Shown one piece after another: positions 1 through 5,807 of a stretch of DNA of 7,730 bases; positions within the stretch are counted from its first letter, which is position 1, and each line of letters opens with the position of its first letter. The notes beneath the pieces are model-generated. The model searched no databases, had not been told where the DNA came from, and was given only the letters and a program-made list of their open reading frames with translations. The DNA is from Candidatus Rokuibacteriota bacterium. GTDB taxonomy: Bacteria; Methylomirabilota; Methylomirabilia; Rokubacteriales; CSP1-6. Location of the stretch: positions 1 through 7,730 of the forward strand of contig JACOVB010000101.1 in assembly GCA_016177555.1 (NCBI GenBank). The letters run 5' to 3'. The position numbers were made by a program, and so were the translations under genes.

Positions 1-2
1 AT

Positions 3-146
3 CCGTACATCGCCGCGGGCGGAGCGTTCATCGAAGACGTGATCGACCCGCGCGAGACGCGGCCGGTGATCTACCGGGCGCTGGACATGGCGCGAACGAA
101 GCAGGTGCAGCGCCCCTGGAAGAAGCACGGCGTGATGCCGGTCTGA
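3..146 (+). CDS. Acyl-CoA carboxylase carboxyltransferase (beta) subunit, C-terminal end only
   Basis: The first 47 codons of the window, read from base 3, end at TGA 144-146; the start lies to the left of the window. The peptide contains AAGGAFIEDVIDPRETRP and ends KKHGVMPV. This matches the C-terminal tail of biotin-dependent carboxyltransferase beta subunits (propionyl-CoA, methylcrotonyl-CoA or acetyl-CoA carboxylase type), where a G-x-ID-x-VIDPR-x-TR segment is followed by a basic stretch and a final K-K-H-G-x-x-P. In that family the subunit moves a carboxyl group from carboxybiotin to an acyl-CoA in the cytoplasm, in propionate, branched-chain amino acid or fatty acid metabolism. The remaining tail cannot tell which acyl-CoA is used. 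It converges on the sigma factor gene, with 124 bp between the two stops. Confidence 0.8.
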   Translation, partial: PYIAAGGAFIEDVIDPRETRPVIYRALDMARTKQVQRPWKKHGVMPV

Positions 147-159
147 GTTTCAGGGCCTG

Positions 160-172
160 CTGAGCCGCTCAG
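160..172. terminator. Small stem-loop after the carboxylase gene
   Basis: CTGAG and CTCAG form a 5-bp stem around a CCG loop, starting 14 bases after the carboxylase stop. No T-run follows it on the plus strand, so a terminator role is a weak inference from position alone. Confidence 0.2.
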
Positions 173-226
173 GGGGACGGGCCAGGCGCTCGTCCGGTGC
201 GACGCGGATCCAGGAGCGTGAGGCCT

Positions 227-258
227 GCCCGGCCCGCTCCCGAAGGGGCGAGCCGGGC
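227..258 (-). terminator. Strong stem-loop with a TTCG tetraloop just after rpoD
   Basis: The arms GCCCGGC (227-233) and GCCGGGC (252-258) pair perfectly. After a single mismatch, CGCTCC (235-240) pairs with GGGGCG (245-250), using one G-T pair. On the minus strand the 4-base loop reads C(TTCG)G, the very stable UUCG tetraloop in RNA. The hairpin begins 12 bases after the rpoD stop, so it can end or protect the sigma factor transcript. No T-tract follows on the minus strand, so it is not a textbook intrinsic terminator. It may instead stabilise the 3' end or stop convergent transcription. Confidence 0.55.
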
Positions 259-270
259 GCGTGGGTGGGG

Positions 271-1791
271 TCAGTTCTCGACGAAGGTGCGGAGCGCGCG
301 GCCGCGGAGCGGGTGGCGCAGCTTGCGCAGCGCCTTGGTCTCGATCTGGCGGATCCGCTCGCGGGTCACCGAGAAGCGCCGCCCGACCTCCTCCAGCGTA
401 TGTTCCCCCTCCTCGCCGATGCCGAAGCGCAGCCGCAGGATCTCCTTTTCCTTGGGCGAGAGCGTGGACAGCGCCCGCTCCACCTGGGTCGTGAGGTCCT
501 GCGTGATCAGCGTCTCGTTGGGCGACTCGGCTGTCTTGTCCTCGAGGAAGTCCCCGAGATCCGAGTCCTCGCCGATGGGCGTCTCGAGCGACAGCGGCCT
601 GCGCGAGGACTCGAGGACCAGCCGCACCTTCTTGGCCGGCACTCCCGTGCGTCGCGCCAGCTCTTCCGGCGTGGGCTCGCGTCCCATCTCGTTGACGAGC
701 ATCCGGTTCACGCGCGAGATGCGGTTCAGCGTCTCCACCATGTGGACCGGGATCCGGATCGTGCGCGAGTGGTCAGCGATGGCCCGGGTGATGGCCTGCC
801 GGATCCACCACGTGGCGTAAGTCGAGAACTTGAACCCGCGCCGATACTGGAAGCGATCCACGGCCTTCATCAGGCCGATGTTTCCTTCCTGGACGAGGTC
901 CAGCAGCCCCAGCTCGCTGCCGAGGTACCGCTTGGCGACGGAGACCACCAGGCGGAGGTTCGCCTCCATGAGCTCCTTCTTCGCCTGGCGCACGACCCGA
1001 TCGTGCTGCTCGATCTCCGAGAGCGCTGCCATGAGAGGTTTCCGCCGGAGCCCCGTCTGGGCCTCCAGGGCGTGCAGCTCCTTGCCGCTGCGCAGGTCGC
1101 GCATCTGCCCGGCGCGGCGGCGAGTGTCCGCGACGATCTGGTCCACCAGCGCGGGCTTGAGGGGAAGCTTCTCTACGAGGCTCCGGATGGCCGCGCGGTT
1201 CTCGGCGATCCACTTGTTGTAGTTGGCCCGGGTGGCGCTCGACCGGCGCTTGTCGCTGAGCGCGCCCTGGAGCCTCTGGATCTCCCGCTCCAGACGGCGG
1301 ATGCGGCCGAAGCTCGCGACGATCGGCTTGAGCTGCTCGGGCTCGGGCTCGCCGCCCTCGGGGAGCAGGATCACATCGTCCAGGGGAACCTCGGTGTGGC
1401 GAACGCGATCCATCAGCGTCAGGAGGCCCTCGACCGCCATGGGGATGTCGCCCAGGGCTCCCCGGAGCTGTATCTGGCCGGTTTCGATGCGCCGGCCAAG
1501 CGCCACCTCCTGCGGGGCGGTCAGCAGCGGAACCTTGCCGATCTCCTTGAGGTAGATGCGAACCGGATCTTCCCCTTCAGGTGCAGAGGGCCGGAGGGCT
1601 TCCTCGGAGAGCGTGGGGGTCTCCTCCTGGGTCACCGTGACCTCAGGCGCCTCGGCATCGGGCTCGACCCCGAGGTCCACCTCGGCCGGCCGGGCGGGGG
1701 TACGGCGGGCCCTTGGACGAGGGACGGCCACCGCGGTCCAAGTGCCGTTCATCGCTGCATTTGTCGAGCTTGCGCTCTCCCGAAAAGTCAT
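271..1791 (-). CDS. rpoD: RNA polymerase sigma-70 factor, RpoD type (primary sigma factor)
   Basis: The 506-residue protein binds core RNA polymerase and directs it to -10/-35 promoters. Residues 1-71 are a Pro/Ala/Arg/Glu-rich tail. Region 1.2 follows (about 72-106, [17 protein letters not shown]), then a non-conserved insert (about 107-270) of the kind found in proteobacterial RpoD. Region 2 spans about 271-345, with [18 protein letters not shown] for core binding and [15 protein letters not shown] for -10 recognition and melting. Region 3 is about 350-430. Region 4 is about 440-495, with a helix-turn-helix ending [17 protein letters not shown] for -35 recognition. All promoter-contact segments look intact, so it should be functional. 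A recognisable region 1.1 domain is missing. The ATG at 1791 is preceded by GAGGCAGGC; a second in-frame ATG (codon 14, at 1752) has a poorer upstream site. No dnaG is adjacent. The assignment to the main sigma factor rather than a close paralogue is probable, not proven. Confidence 0.95.
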   Translation of the reverse strand: MTFRESASSTNAAMNGTWTAVAVPRPRARRTPARPAEVDLGVEPDAEAPEVTVTQEETPTLSEEALRPSAPEGEDPVRIYLKEIGKVPLLTAPQEVALGRRIETGQIQLRGALGDIPMAVEGLLTLMDRVRHTEVPLDDVILLPEGGEPEPEQLKPIVASFGRIRRLEREIQRLQGALSDKRRSSATRANYNKWIAENRAAIRSLVEKLPLKPALVDQIVADTRRRAGQMRDLRSGKELHALEAQTGLRRKPLMAALSEIEQHDRVVRQAKKELMEANLRLVVSVAKRYLGSELGLLDLVQEGNIGLMKAVDRFQYRRGFKFSTYATWWIRQAITRAIADHSRTIRIPVHMVETLNRISRVNRMLVNEMGREPTPEELARRTGVPAKKVRLVLESSRRPLSLETPIGEDSDLGDFLEDKTAESPNETLITQDLTTQVERALSTLSPKEKEILRLRFGIGEEGEHTLEEVGRRFSVTRERIRQIETKALRKLRHPLRGRALRTFVEN

Positions 1792-1868
1792 TGCCTGCCT
1801 CGTTTCCTGCTGGCTCTGGGGCCCGGGTCGCGCCGGGGAATTGGTTCCGCCCCGACAACCATTTAGAG

Positions 1869-1881
1869 GGGGCTAGGCCCC
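1869..1881. other. Perfect short palindrome in the region upstream of rpoD
   Basis: GGGGC and GCCCC flank a 3-base TAG spacer, 78-90 bases upstream of the rpoD start. It could be a leader hairpin or a protein-binding site. No further sign of function is visible, and in DNA this GC-rich short palindromes are common. Confidence 0.25.
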
Positions 1882-2025
1882 ATTCCGCTTCAGATGGGTT
1901 CGTTCGAGAAGCTTTAACGCGCGTGAGGTGCTGGGCGTTCCCGCCCCGCCCGGACACCCCTCTCCCGGTCACAATTCTGTAGACGCCCCCGTTCATCGGC
2001 CTATTCGGCTCCCCCCCAGGGGGTC

Positions 2026-2053
2026 TGGTATGATGCTGGCCTCGGAGGCAGCG
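2026..2053 (+). promoter_or_regulatory. Extended -10 promoter and ribosome site for the CinA-like gene
   Basis: TGGTATGAT (2026-2034) is an extended -10 element: TG, one base, then TATGAT, which matches TATAAT at five of six positions. The start of transcription would fall near 2041. No good -35 sits at 17 bp; TTCGGC at 2004-2009 is the nearest, with a 19-bp gap. That fits an extended -10 promoter, which depends less on a -35. GGAGG (2044-2048) lies five bases before the ATG at 2054 and decides that start over in-frame ATGs further upstream. The leader would be only about 13 bases. Confidence 0.6.
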
Positions 2054-2614
2054 ATGCAGGCAGAGATCATCGCCGTCGGGTCGGAGCTCCTGCTGGGCCG
2101 GATCGTCGACACCAATTTGGCCTTCATCGCCAAGGAGTTCGCGGCCGCAGGGCTGGACCTGTACTACAAGATCGCCGTGGTGGACATCAGGATCGCCGCC
2201 AAGGGGGCGGATGCGGCCGACGCCTCCCGCATGATCGAGGCCGTCGAGGCCGAGATCCGGCAGCGCCTCGGCGACATCGTGTTCAGCGTCGACGACGACA
2301 CCATCGAGGGCCAGATCACCACGCGGCTGCTGGCGGACGGCGCCCGCGTGGCGGTGGCCGAGCTCGGGAGCGCAGGGGCAGTGGCCGAGCTCCTCGCCGA
2401 GGCCGTCCGGAAATGGAGCGGCGTGGAGATCGGGCTCGCGACCGTCTTCGAGGATGTGCCGGACACGACTCCGCCAGTGACGGTCGTGGGGATCGCGGTG
2501 GCGCGGGGCGGACGCCGTGTGGGGCGCGAGCACCGTCTTGGCGGCGACCGGCCTTCGCTCAGAATCCGCACCGCGGCGCTCGCCCGGGTTCTGCTGCGGC
2601 GGAGCCTCTCGTAG
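2054..2614 (+). CDS. Shortened CinA-derived protein (MoCF/KH/CinA remnants fused in one frame)
   Basis: The 186-residue protein has three pieces, each recognisable from CinA (about 400 residues). Residues 1-44 ([20 protein letters not shown] onward) match the start of the molybdopterin-binding-like N-terminal domain. Residues 45-98 (AEIRQRLGD, then DDDTIEGQI) match the end of the KH-like linker. Residues 99-186 match parts of the C-terminal nicotinamide-nucleotide amidase domain. Missing are the rest of the N-terminal domain, with its GGLGPT-type motif, and the middle of the amidase domain. The usual ESCTGG signature reads ELGSAG, and the usual TG(I/V)AGP reads TVFEDVP. Amidase activity (NMN to nicotinate mononucleotide in full CinA/PncC) is therefore very unlikely. 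The frame is open throughout, with a good promoter and ribosome site, so it may still be expressed. It is either a decaying cinA with in-frame deletions or a reduced protein with another role. It converges on the YceI gene. Confidence 0.72.
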   Translation: MQAEIIAVGSELLLGRIVDTNLAFIAKEFAAAGLDLYYKIAVVDIRIAAKGADAADASRMIEAVEAEIRQRLGDIVFSVDDDTIEGQITTRLLADGARVAVAELGSAGAVAELLAEAVRKWSGVEIGLATVFEDVPDTTPPVTVVGIAVARGGRRVGREHRLGGDRPSLRIRTAALARVLLRRSLS

Positions 2615-2639
2615 CTCGCCGCCGGGGCGGCCGCGCTAC
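2611..2639. terminator. Symmetrical stem-loop shared by two convergent genes
   Basis: GTAGC (2611-2615) pairs with GCTAC (2635-2639), and inside it GCCGC (2618-2622) pairs with GCGGC (2627-2631) around a four-base loop. The TAG stop of the CinA-like gene (2612-2614) and the TAG stop of the YceI gene (read from 2638-2636) lie in opposite arms of the outer stem. The position suggests one bidirectional terminator for both transcripts. Neither side has a T-run, so efficiency is uncertain. Confidence 0.5.
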
Positions 2640-3217
2640 TCGGCGGGGTGCAGCGTGACGTCGAACGCGACGGCAATCTCGTCCCGCACGGCGAGGAAGA
2701 GCCTCCGCGGGGGCGTGACGCCGAAGTCCGTCATCCTGAGCGTGGACTCGCCCCGCACCCACAGCCCGTCGTTCCGGAAGCGCAACCGACCCGGAACGGT
2801 TATCGGGCGCTCTACCCCGCGGATCAGCAAGAGCCCCTTGATGACGAGGAGCACGTCGGCCGTGTCGGTGACGGAGCTGAACGACGGCTCGACGGCCTGG
2901 ACGACGAACCGGATCTCGGGGTGGCTCTCCACGTCCAGCGTCTTGCGCATGTCCCGGTCTCTTCCATCCATGCCCGTGCGGAGCGTGGCCGCCCTGACGC
3001 GGAGCGTGCCGGTCACCCCCTGCCGGAGGTCGGCGGGGTCGGCCTGGAACTCCCCGGTCACGTCCTCCGTGCGCCCGGTGAAATCGCCGAGGGGGAACGA
3101 GGCGGAGAACCACACGTGGCTCTTCCCGGAGGTCGGCACCCAGCGGCGAGCCTCGGCATGCGCCGAGGTCGCCGTGAAGAGAAGAGCGAGGCAGAGGGCG
3201 CCGACCCGGGCGATCAT
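2636..3217 (-). CDS. YceI-family secreted lipid-binding protein
   Basis: The 193-residue protein starts with a signal peptide: a basic MIAR, a hydrophobic core [11 protein letters not shown], and a likely signal peptidase I site after AHA at residue 21. It should be periplasmic or exported. The rest is a YceI domain of normal length, an extended lipocalin-like beta-barrel that binds isoprenoids or similar long lipids. Diagnostic stretches are [20 protein letters not shown] near the N-terminus, the central [15 protein letters not shown] and the C-terminal [10 protein letters not shown]. Family members are known as polyisoprenoid-binding proteins (for example YceI of E. coli and TT1927b of Thermus); the ligand here is unknown. 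The ATG at 3217 is the only usable start after an in-frame TGA 15 bases upstream, and no Shine-Dalgarno sequence is visible. A carrier lipid link to the downstream glycosylation genes is possible, but they lie on the other strand and are separated by a remnant and a repeat. Confidence 0.93.
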   Translation of the reverse strand: MIARVGALCLALLFTATSAHAEARRWVPTSGKSHVWFSASFPLGDFTGRTEDVTGEFQADPADLRQGVTGTLRVRAATLRTGMDGRDRDMRKTLDVESHPEIRFVVQAVEPSFSSVTDTADVLLVIKGLLLIRGVERPITVPGRLRFRNDGLWVRGESTLRMTDFGVTPPRRLFLAVRDEIAVAFDVTLHPAE

Positions 3218-3253
3218 GTACGTGGGATATCACGGCCCTTGGCGATGGGTCAA
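3218..3253 (-). promoter_or_regulatory. Candidate promoter for the YceI gene, possibly leaderless
   Basis: On the minus strand TTGACC (3253-3248) matches the -35 consensus at five of six positions. After 18 bp comes TATCCC (3229-3224), a weak -10. Six bases later is the ATG of the YceI gene. That would put the start of transcription at or next to the start codon, which agrees with the absence of a ribosome-binding site. The weak -10 keeps this tentative. Confidence 0.35.
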
Positions 3254-3273
3254 CGACTCTTCCGGAAATCTTA

Positions 3274-3303
3274 TTGACACCGGACGCGGCCGGGCCGTAT
3301 CGT
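3274..3303 (+). promoter_or_regulatory. Candidate promoter with a perfect -35 before the malic enzyme remnant
   Basis: TTGACA (3274-3279) is a perfect -35 hexamer. An 18-bp spacer leads to TATCGT (3298-3303), which matches the -10 at four of six positions. The start of transcription would be near 3310, just before the ATG at 3315, or about 20 bases before the ATG at 3330. It could drive the remnant and read on toward the glycosyltransferase cluster, unless the repeat element stops it. Confidence 0.45.
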
Positions 3304-3314
3304 CAAAAGGCCTG

Positions 3315-3590
3315 ATGCGACAAGCGGTTATGCCCAACAACGTCCTCTGCTTTCCCGGCTTCTTCCGCGGTCTCCTCGACTCGCGCGCCCGCAGCGTCAA
3401 CGACGAGATGAAAATCGCCGCAGCCCACGCCATCGCCTCGTGCGTCGGCAAGGGCGAGCTCGGGCCCGAGTCCATCATCCCGAGCGTGTTCAACAAGAAG
3501 GTGGCCCCGGCGGTCGCCCGCGAGGTGATGCGGGCGGCGCAGCGGACCGGCGTGGCCCGCCGCCGCACCGGCACACAGTTCTGGTTCTAG
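3315..3590 (+). pseudogene. C-terminal remnant of malic enzyme
   Basis: The 91-codon reading frame (ATG 3315, TAG 3588-3590) corresponds to roughly the last 80 residues of bacterial NAD(P)-dependent malic enzyme, which oxidatively decarboxylates malate to pyruvate. Recognisable segments are [34 protein letters not shown] and the tail [19 protein letters not shown] followed by TGVARR. The family motif YPNQVNNVLAFPG is shortened here to [10 protein letters not shown]. The N-terminal malate-binding part and the dinucleotide-binding fold, about 300 residues, are absent: upstream is only the 97-bp gap before the YceI gene. One base out of frame, 3317-3331 reads ATSGY, which may be a scar of the family's ATGRSDY just upstream. 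No malic enzyme activity is possible. AAAAGG (3305-3310) sits four bases before the ATG, so a short peptide could be made. A degraded gene is the simplest reading. Confidence 0.75.
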
Positions 3591-3795
3591 CAGGTTGCTG
3601 AAAATCCCGCAGGCTGCTCAAGAAGGTCCAGATGCGAGGCGGCGTCCGACGGCCGCACGCGAGGCGTACTCCGCTTGGCGAGCTGAGCCGGAGGCGAAGC
3701 GAGCATATCCGGAGATCCGGCGAGCGCAAGCGAGCCACGTTGAGCGCGCGGCTAAGGGCGCCAACGAGGCAGATGGGCCTTTTTCACCGGCCCGC
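3590..3795. repeat. 206-bp imperfect inverted-repeat element (MITE- or REP-like)
   Basis: The left end GCAGGTTGCTGAAAA (3590-3604) and the right end TTTTCACCGGCCCGC (3781-3795) are inverted repeats matching at 11 of 15 positions. A second pair lies inside: AAGGTCCAGATGC on the left and CAGATGGGCCTT on the right. The centre holds further similar pieces, such as GGAGGCGAAGCGAG and GGCGAGCGCAAGCGAG, and two ATCCGG copies separated by AG. It has no convincing gene and no transposase. From memory, similar GCAGGTTGCTGAAAA...TTTTTCAGCAACCTGC elements recur between genes in deltaproteobacterial, NC10 and Rokubacteria assemblies; I could not check this. The right end looks worn. It starts on the last base of the malic enzyme remnant's stop and ends 15 bases before the glycosyltransferase start. 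As RNA it could fold into one long hairpin. Confidence 0.55.
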
Positions 3796-3810
3796 TAGGC
3801 GGCCGTCCCC

Positions 3811-4554
3811 GTGCCCGCGGTGCGCGACTGGTCAGTGGTCATCCCGGCCTACAACGAGGCGATGCGCCTGCCCGCCTATCTCAAGGAGGTCGTGGCGTAC
3901 TTCGATGGCCGCGACCAGCCCTACGAGGTCGTGGTGGTGGATGACGGCAGCCGCGATGCCACCGCGGACTGTGTGCGCGAGCTATCCCGTCTCCACCCGT
4001 CCGTGCGGTTGCATGCGTTGCCCGAGAACCGCGGGAAGGGGTGCGCAGTGCGCACGGGGATGACGGTCGCGAGCGGCGCGCTCAGGCTCATGGCGGACGC
4101 CGATGGGGCCACGCCCATCGTGGAGGTCAAGCGGCTGGAAGCCGCCATCCAGGCCGGGGCTGATCTGGCGGTGGGCTCGCGCGCGCTGCCCGATCCGTCC
4201 GTGGTGGTGCGGGCCCGGACGCACCGGAAGCTGTCGGGCCAGGTGTGGAGCCGCCTCGTCCGCGCCCTCGGCGTGTCGGGCGTGGTGGATACCCAGTGCG
4301 GGTTCAAGCTGTTCCGCGGGCCCGTGGCGGACGCTCTCTTCCGGCCCCTCCGTACCGAGGGGTTCGGCTTCGACGTGGAGTTGCTCCTGCTCGCCCGGCG
4401 CCGCGGGTACCGGATCGTCGAGGTTCCGATCAACTGGACGGATCAGCCCGGATCCAAGGTGGGCGTGCTGAAGGACGGCCCGCGCATGCTGGTGCAGATC
4501 GTCGCCGCCCGGCTCCGGCTCGCCCTCACTCCGGACCACGGGAGCGCCCCGTGA
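3811..4554 (+). CDS. Family 2 glycosyltransferase, polyprenyl-phosphate sugar synthase type
   Basis: The 247-residue protein has a single GT-A fold and no obvious membrane segment. SVVIPAYNEAMRLP (residues 8-21) and VVVVDDGSRDAT (40-51) form the nucleotide-binding start, with Asp44 and Asp45. NRGKGCAVRTGM (73-84) follows, and DAD at 96-98 is the metal-binding motif. DTQCGFKLFRG and GFGFDVELLLLARRRGY come later. The GKG-x-A-V-R-x-G and CGFKLF stretches are typical of the dolichyl-phosphate glucosyl/mannosyltransferase (ALG5/DPM1) group, which moves a sugar from UDP- or GDP-sugar to a polyprenyl phosphate at the cytoplasmic membrane face. The sugar cannot be read from the sequence. The start is GTG 3811, because an in-frame TAG ends at 3798; AGGCGG at 3796-3801 is a weak ribosome site. 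The stop overlaps the aminotransferase start by 4 bp (GTGA). Its natural partner is the GT-C enzyme at the end of the cluster. Confidence 0.94.
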   Translation: MPAVRDWSVVIPAYNEAMRLPAYLKEVVAYFDGRDQPYEVVVVDDGSRDATADCVRELSRLHPSVRLHALPENRGKGCAVRTGMTVASGALRLMADADGATPIVEVKRLEAAIQAGADLAVGSRALPDPSVVVRARTHRKLSGQVWSRLVRALGVSGVVDTQCGFKLFRGPVADALFRPLRTEGFGFDVELLLLARRRGYRIVEVPINWTDQPGSKVGVLKDGPRMLVQIVAARLRLALTPDHGSAP

Positions 4555-5696
4555 TCGCTCGCCGCGCCCTCGAGATCGAGCCGTTCCTCGCGGTGGAGGT
4601 GTTCCAGAAGGCCCAGGAGCTCGAGCGGCAGGGGCTCGATATCATCCACCTCGAGTACGGCGAGCCCGACTTCGACACGCCCCCGGTCATCCGCGAGGCC
4701 GCGGAGAGGGCGCTCAAGGATGGCCGCACCCGCTACGTCCACACGCAGGGGATCCTCCCCCTGCGGGAGGCCATCGCGGAGCACTACCACGAACGGTACG
4801 GTGTGACCGTGTCGCCGGACCAGATCCTGGTCACCGCCGGCACGTCCCCGGCCATGCTCCTGCTCTTCATGTCGCTCCTGGAGCGGGACGACCGGGTCCT
4901 GCTCTCGGACCCCCACTACGCGTGCTATCCGAAGTTCGTGAAGTACGCCGACGGGGAGCCCCTCTACGTGCCCGTGGAGGAGGACGACGGCTTCCAGCTC
5001 CAGCCGGAGATCGTGCGGGAGGCGCTCACCGAGCGCACCAAGGCCATCCTGATCAACTCGCCGGCCAATCCCACGGGCACCGTGCTCTCGGCCGAGCGCA
5101 TGGCGGCGCTGGCCCACCTCGGCCCCTGGATCGTCTCCGACGAGATCTATCACGGGCTGACCTACGAGGGGCCGGAGCACTCGGTCCTCGAGTTCACCGA
5201 CCACGCCTTCGTGCTGAACGGCTTCTCCAAGGCCTATGCCATGACCGGATGGCGGCTCGGCTACGTGATCGCGCCCACGGAGTTCATCCGCCCGCTGGCG
5301 GCCGCCCACGGCAACTTCTTCATCTCGACCAACGAATTCGTCCAGTGGGGGGCGCTGGCAGCCCTCAGGGAGGCGGGCGAGGACGCCGCGCGCATGCGCC
5401 GCGTGTTCGACGAGCGGCGCCGCGCCATGGTGGCCGGAATCAGGCGCATCGGCCTCGGAGTTGGCGCGCCGCCGACGGGGGCCTTCTACGTCCTCGCCAA
5501 TGCCCGCCGCTACACGGACGACTCGCTGGCCTTCGCGTTCGAGATCCTCCGCGAGGCCCATGTCGCGCTCACGCCGGGCATCGATTTCGGGCGCAACGCT
5601 GAAGGGTACCTGCGCTTCTGCTACGCCAACTCGCTCGAGCGCATCGAGGAAGCGCTCTCGCGGATCGGGCGCTTCCTGGAGGCGCGCCGCCCGTGA
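4551..5696 (+). CDS. PLP-dependent class I/II aminotransferase
   Basis: The 381-residue protein has normal length for fold-type I aminotransferases (AspC/AlaT/DapL-like). Motifs in order: YGEPDFDTPPVI near the N-terminus, TAGTSPAM around residue 94 (phosphate contact), NPTG at 173-176, SDEIYHGL with Asp197 and Tyr200 (PLP ring contacts), FSKAYAMTGWRLGY with the Schiff-base Lys227, and YLRFCYANS with Arg355, the usual substrate carboxylate contact. The active site looks complete, so it should be a working enzyme moving an amino group between an amino acid and a 2-oxo acid. Arg355 argues for amino acid substrates rather than sugars; which ones cannot be told. GTG 4551 overlaps the upstream TGA, and GGAG at 4541-4544 is well placed, so translation is probably coupled to the glycosyltransferase. 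Its place in a lipid-sugar cluster is unexplained; it may be an unrelated passenger. Confidence 0.94.
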   Translation: MIARRALEIEPFLAVEVFQKAQELERQGLDIIHLEYGEPDFDTPPVIREAAERALKDGRTRYVHTQGILPLREAIAEHYHERYGVTVSPDQILVTAGTSPAMLLLFMSLLERDDRVLLSDPHYACYPKFVKYADGEPLYVPVEEDDGFQLQPEIVREALTERTKAILINSPANPTGTVLSAERMAALAHLGPWIVSDEIYHGLTYEGPEHSVLEFTDHAFVLNGFSKAYAMTGWRLGYVIAPTEFIRPLAAAHGNFFISTNEFVQWGALAALREAGEDAARMRRVFDERRRAMVAGIRRIGLGVGAPPTGAFYVLANARRYTDDSLAFAFEILREAHVALTPGIDFGRNAEGYLRFCYANSLERIEEALSRIGRFLEARRP

Positions 5697-5780
5697 GCCA
5701 GGTGCCGTGCGCGACGTGCGAGCGCGGGACTTCGTGACCGCATCGAGGCCATCAGACGGGCCCTCGGGGCTAGCAGCCGC

Positions 5781-5800
5781 CCCGGCCTCGGGGCCGGGAG
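5781..5800 (+). promoter_or_regulatory. Hairpin covering the ribosome site of the methyltransferase gene
   Basis: CCCGGCC (5781-5787) and GGCCGGG (5792-5798) form a perfect 7-bp stem with a 4-base loop. GGGAG (5796-5800), the best Shine-Dalgarno sequence for GTG 5808, lies partly inside the right arm. Folding would hide it, so this could act as a terminator-like or attenuating structure between aminotransferase and methyltransferase, or be overcome by ribosomes. The regulatory role is inference. Confidence 0.35.
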
Positions 5801-5807
5801 CCGAGAC

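Noticed and set aside
265..1866. A 533-codon open frame on the plus strand opposite the sigma factor gene
   Set aside because: It is exactly antisense to a clear rpoD and has a low-complexity Arg/Leu/Gly/Asp-rich product with no family resemblance. Long antisense frames are expected at this GC content.
1892..1898. CCCATCT on the minus strand upstream of rpoD, resembling a heat-shock sigma-32 -10 box
   Set aside because: No CTTGAA-like -35 lies at the right distance; GTTAAA is too weak a match to support a heat-shock promoter.
1643..2533. A 296-codon minus-strand frame spanning the rpoD start and the CinA-like gene
   Set aside because: It crosses a real intergenic region and overlaps the rpoD N-terminus in another frame; the product resembles no family and there is no ribosome site.
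2648..3277. A 209-codon plus-strand frame opposite the YceI gene
   Set aside because: The YceI protein on the minus strand has a signal peptide and full domain; the opposite frame looks like a codon-bias shadow.
3591..3810. Open frames of about 70-140 codons within the inverted-repeat element
   Set aside because: They have no ribosome site or family resemblance and overlap in several frames, as expected for a GC-rich repeat.
5697..5807. The gap read in the same frame as both neighbours (RDRIEAIRRALG...), suggesting a fusion or a readthrough of the aminotransferase TGA
   Set aside because: The aminotransferase already has its normal C-terminus and length, and there is no start codon in this frame before GTG 5808. 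The resemblance to its final helix is short.
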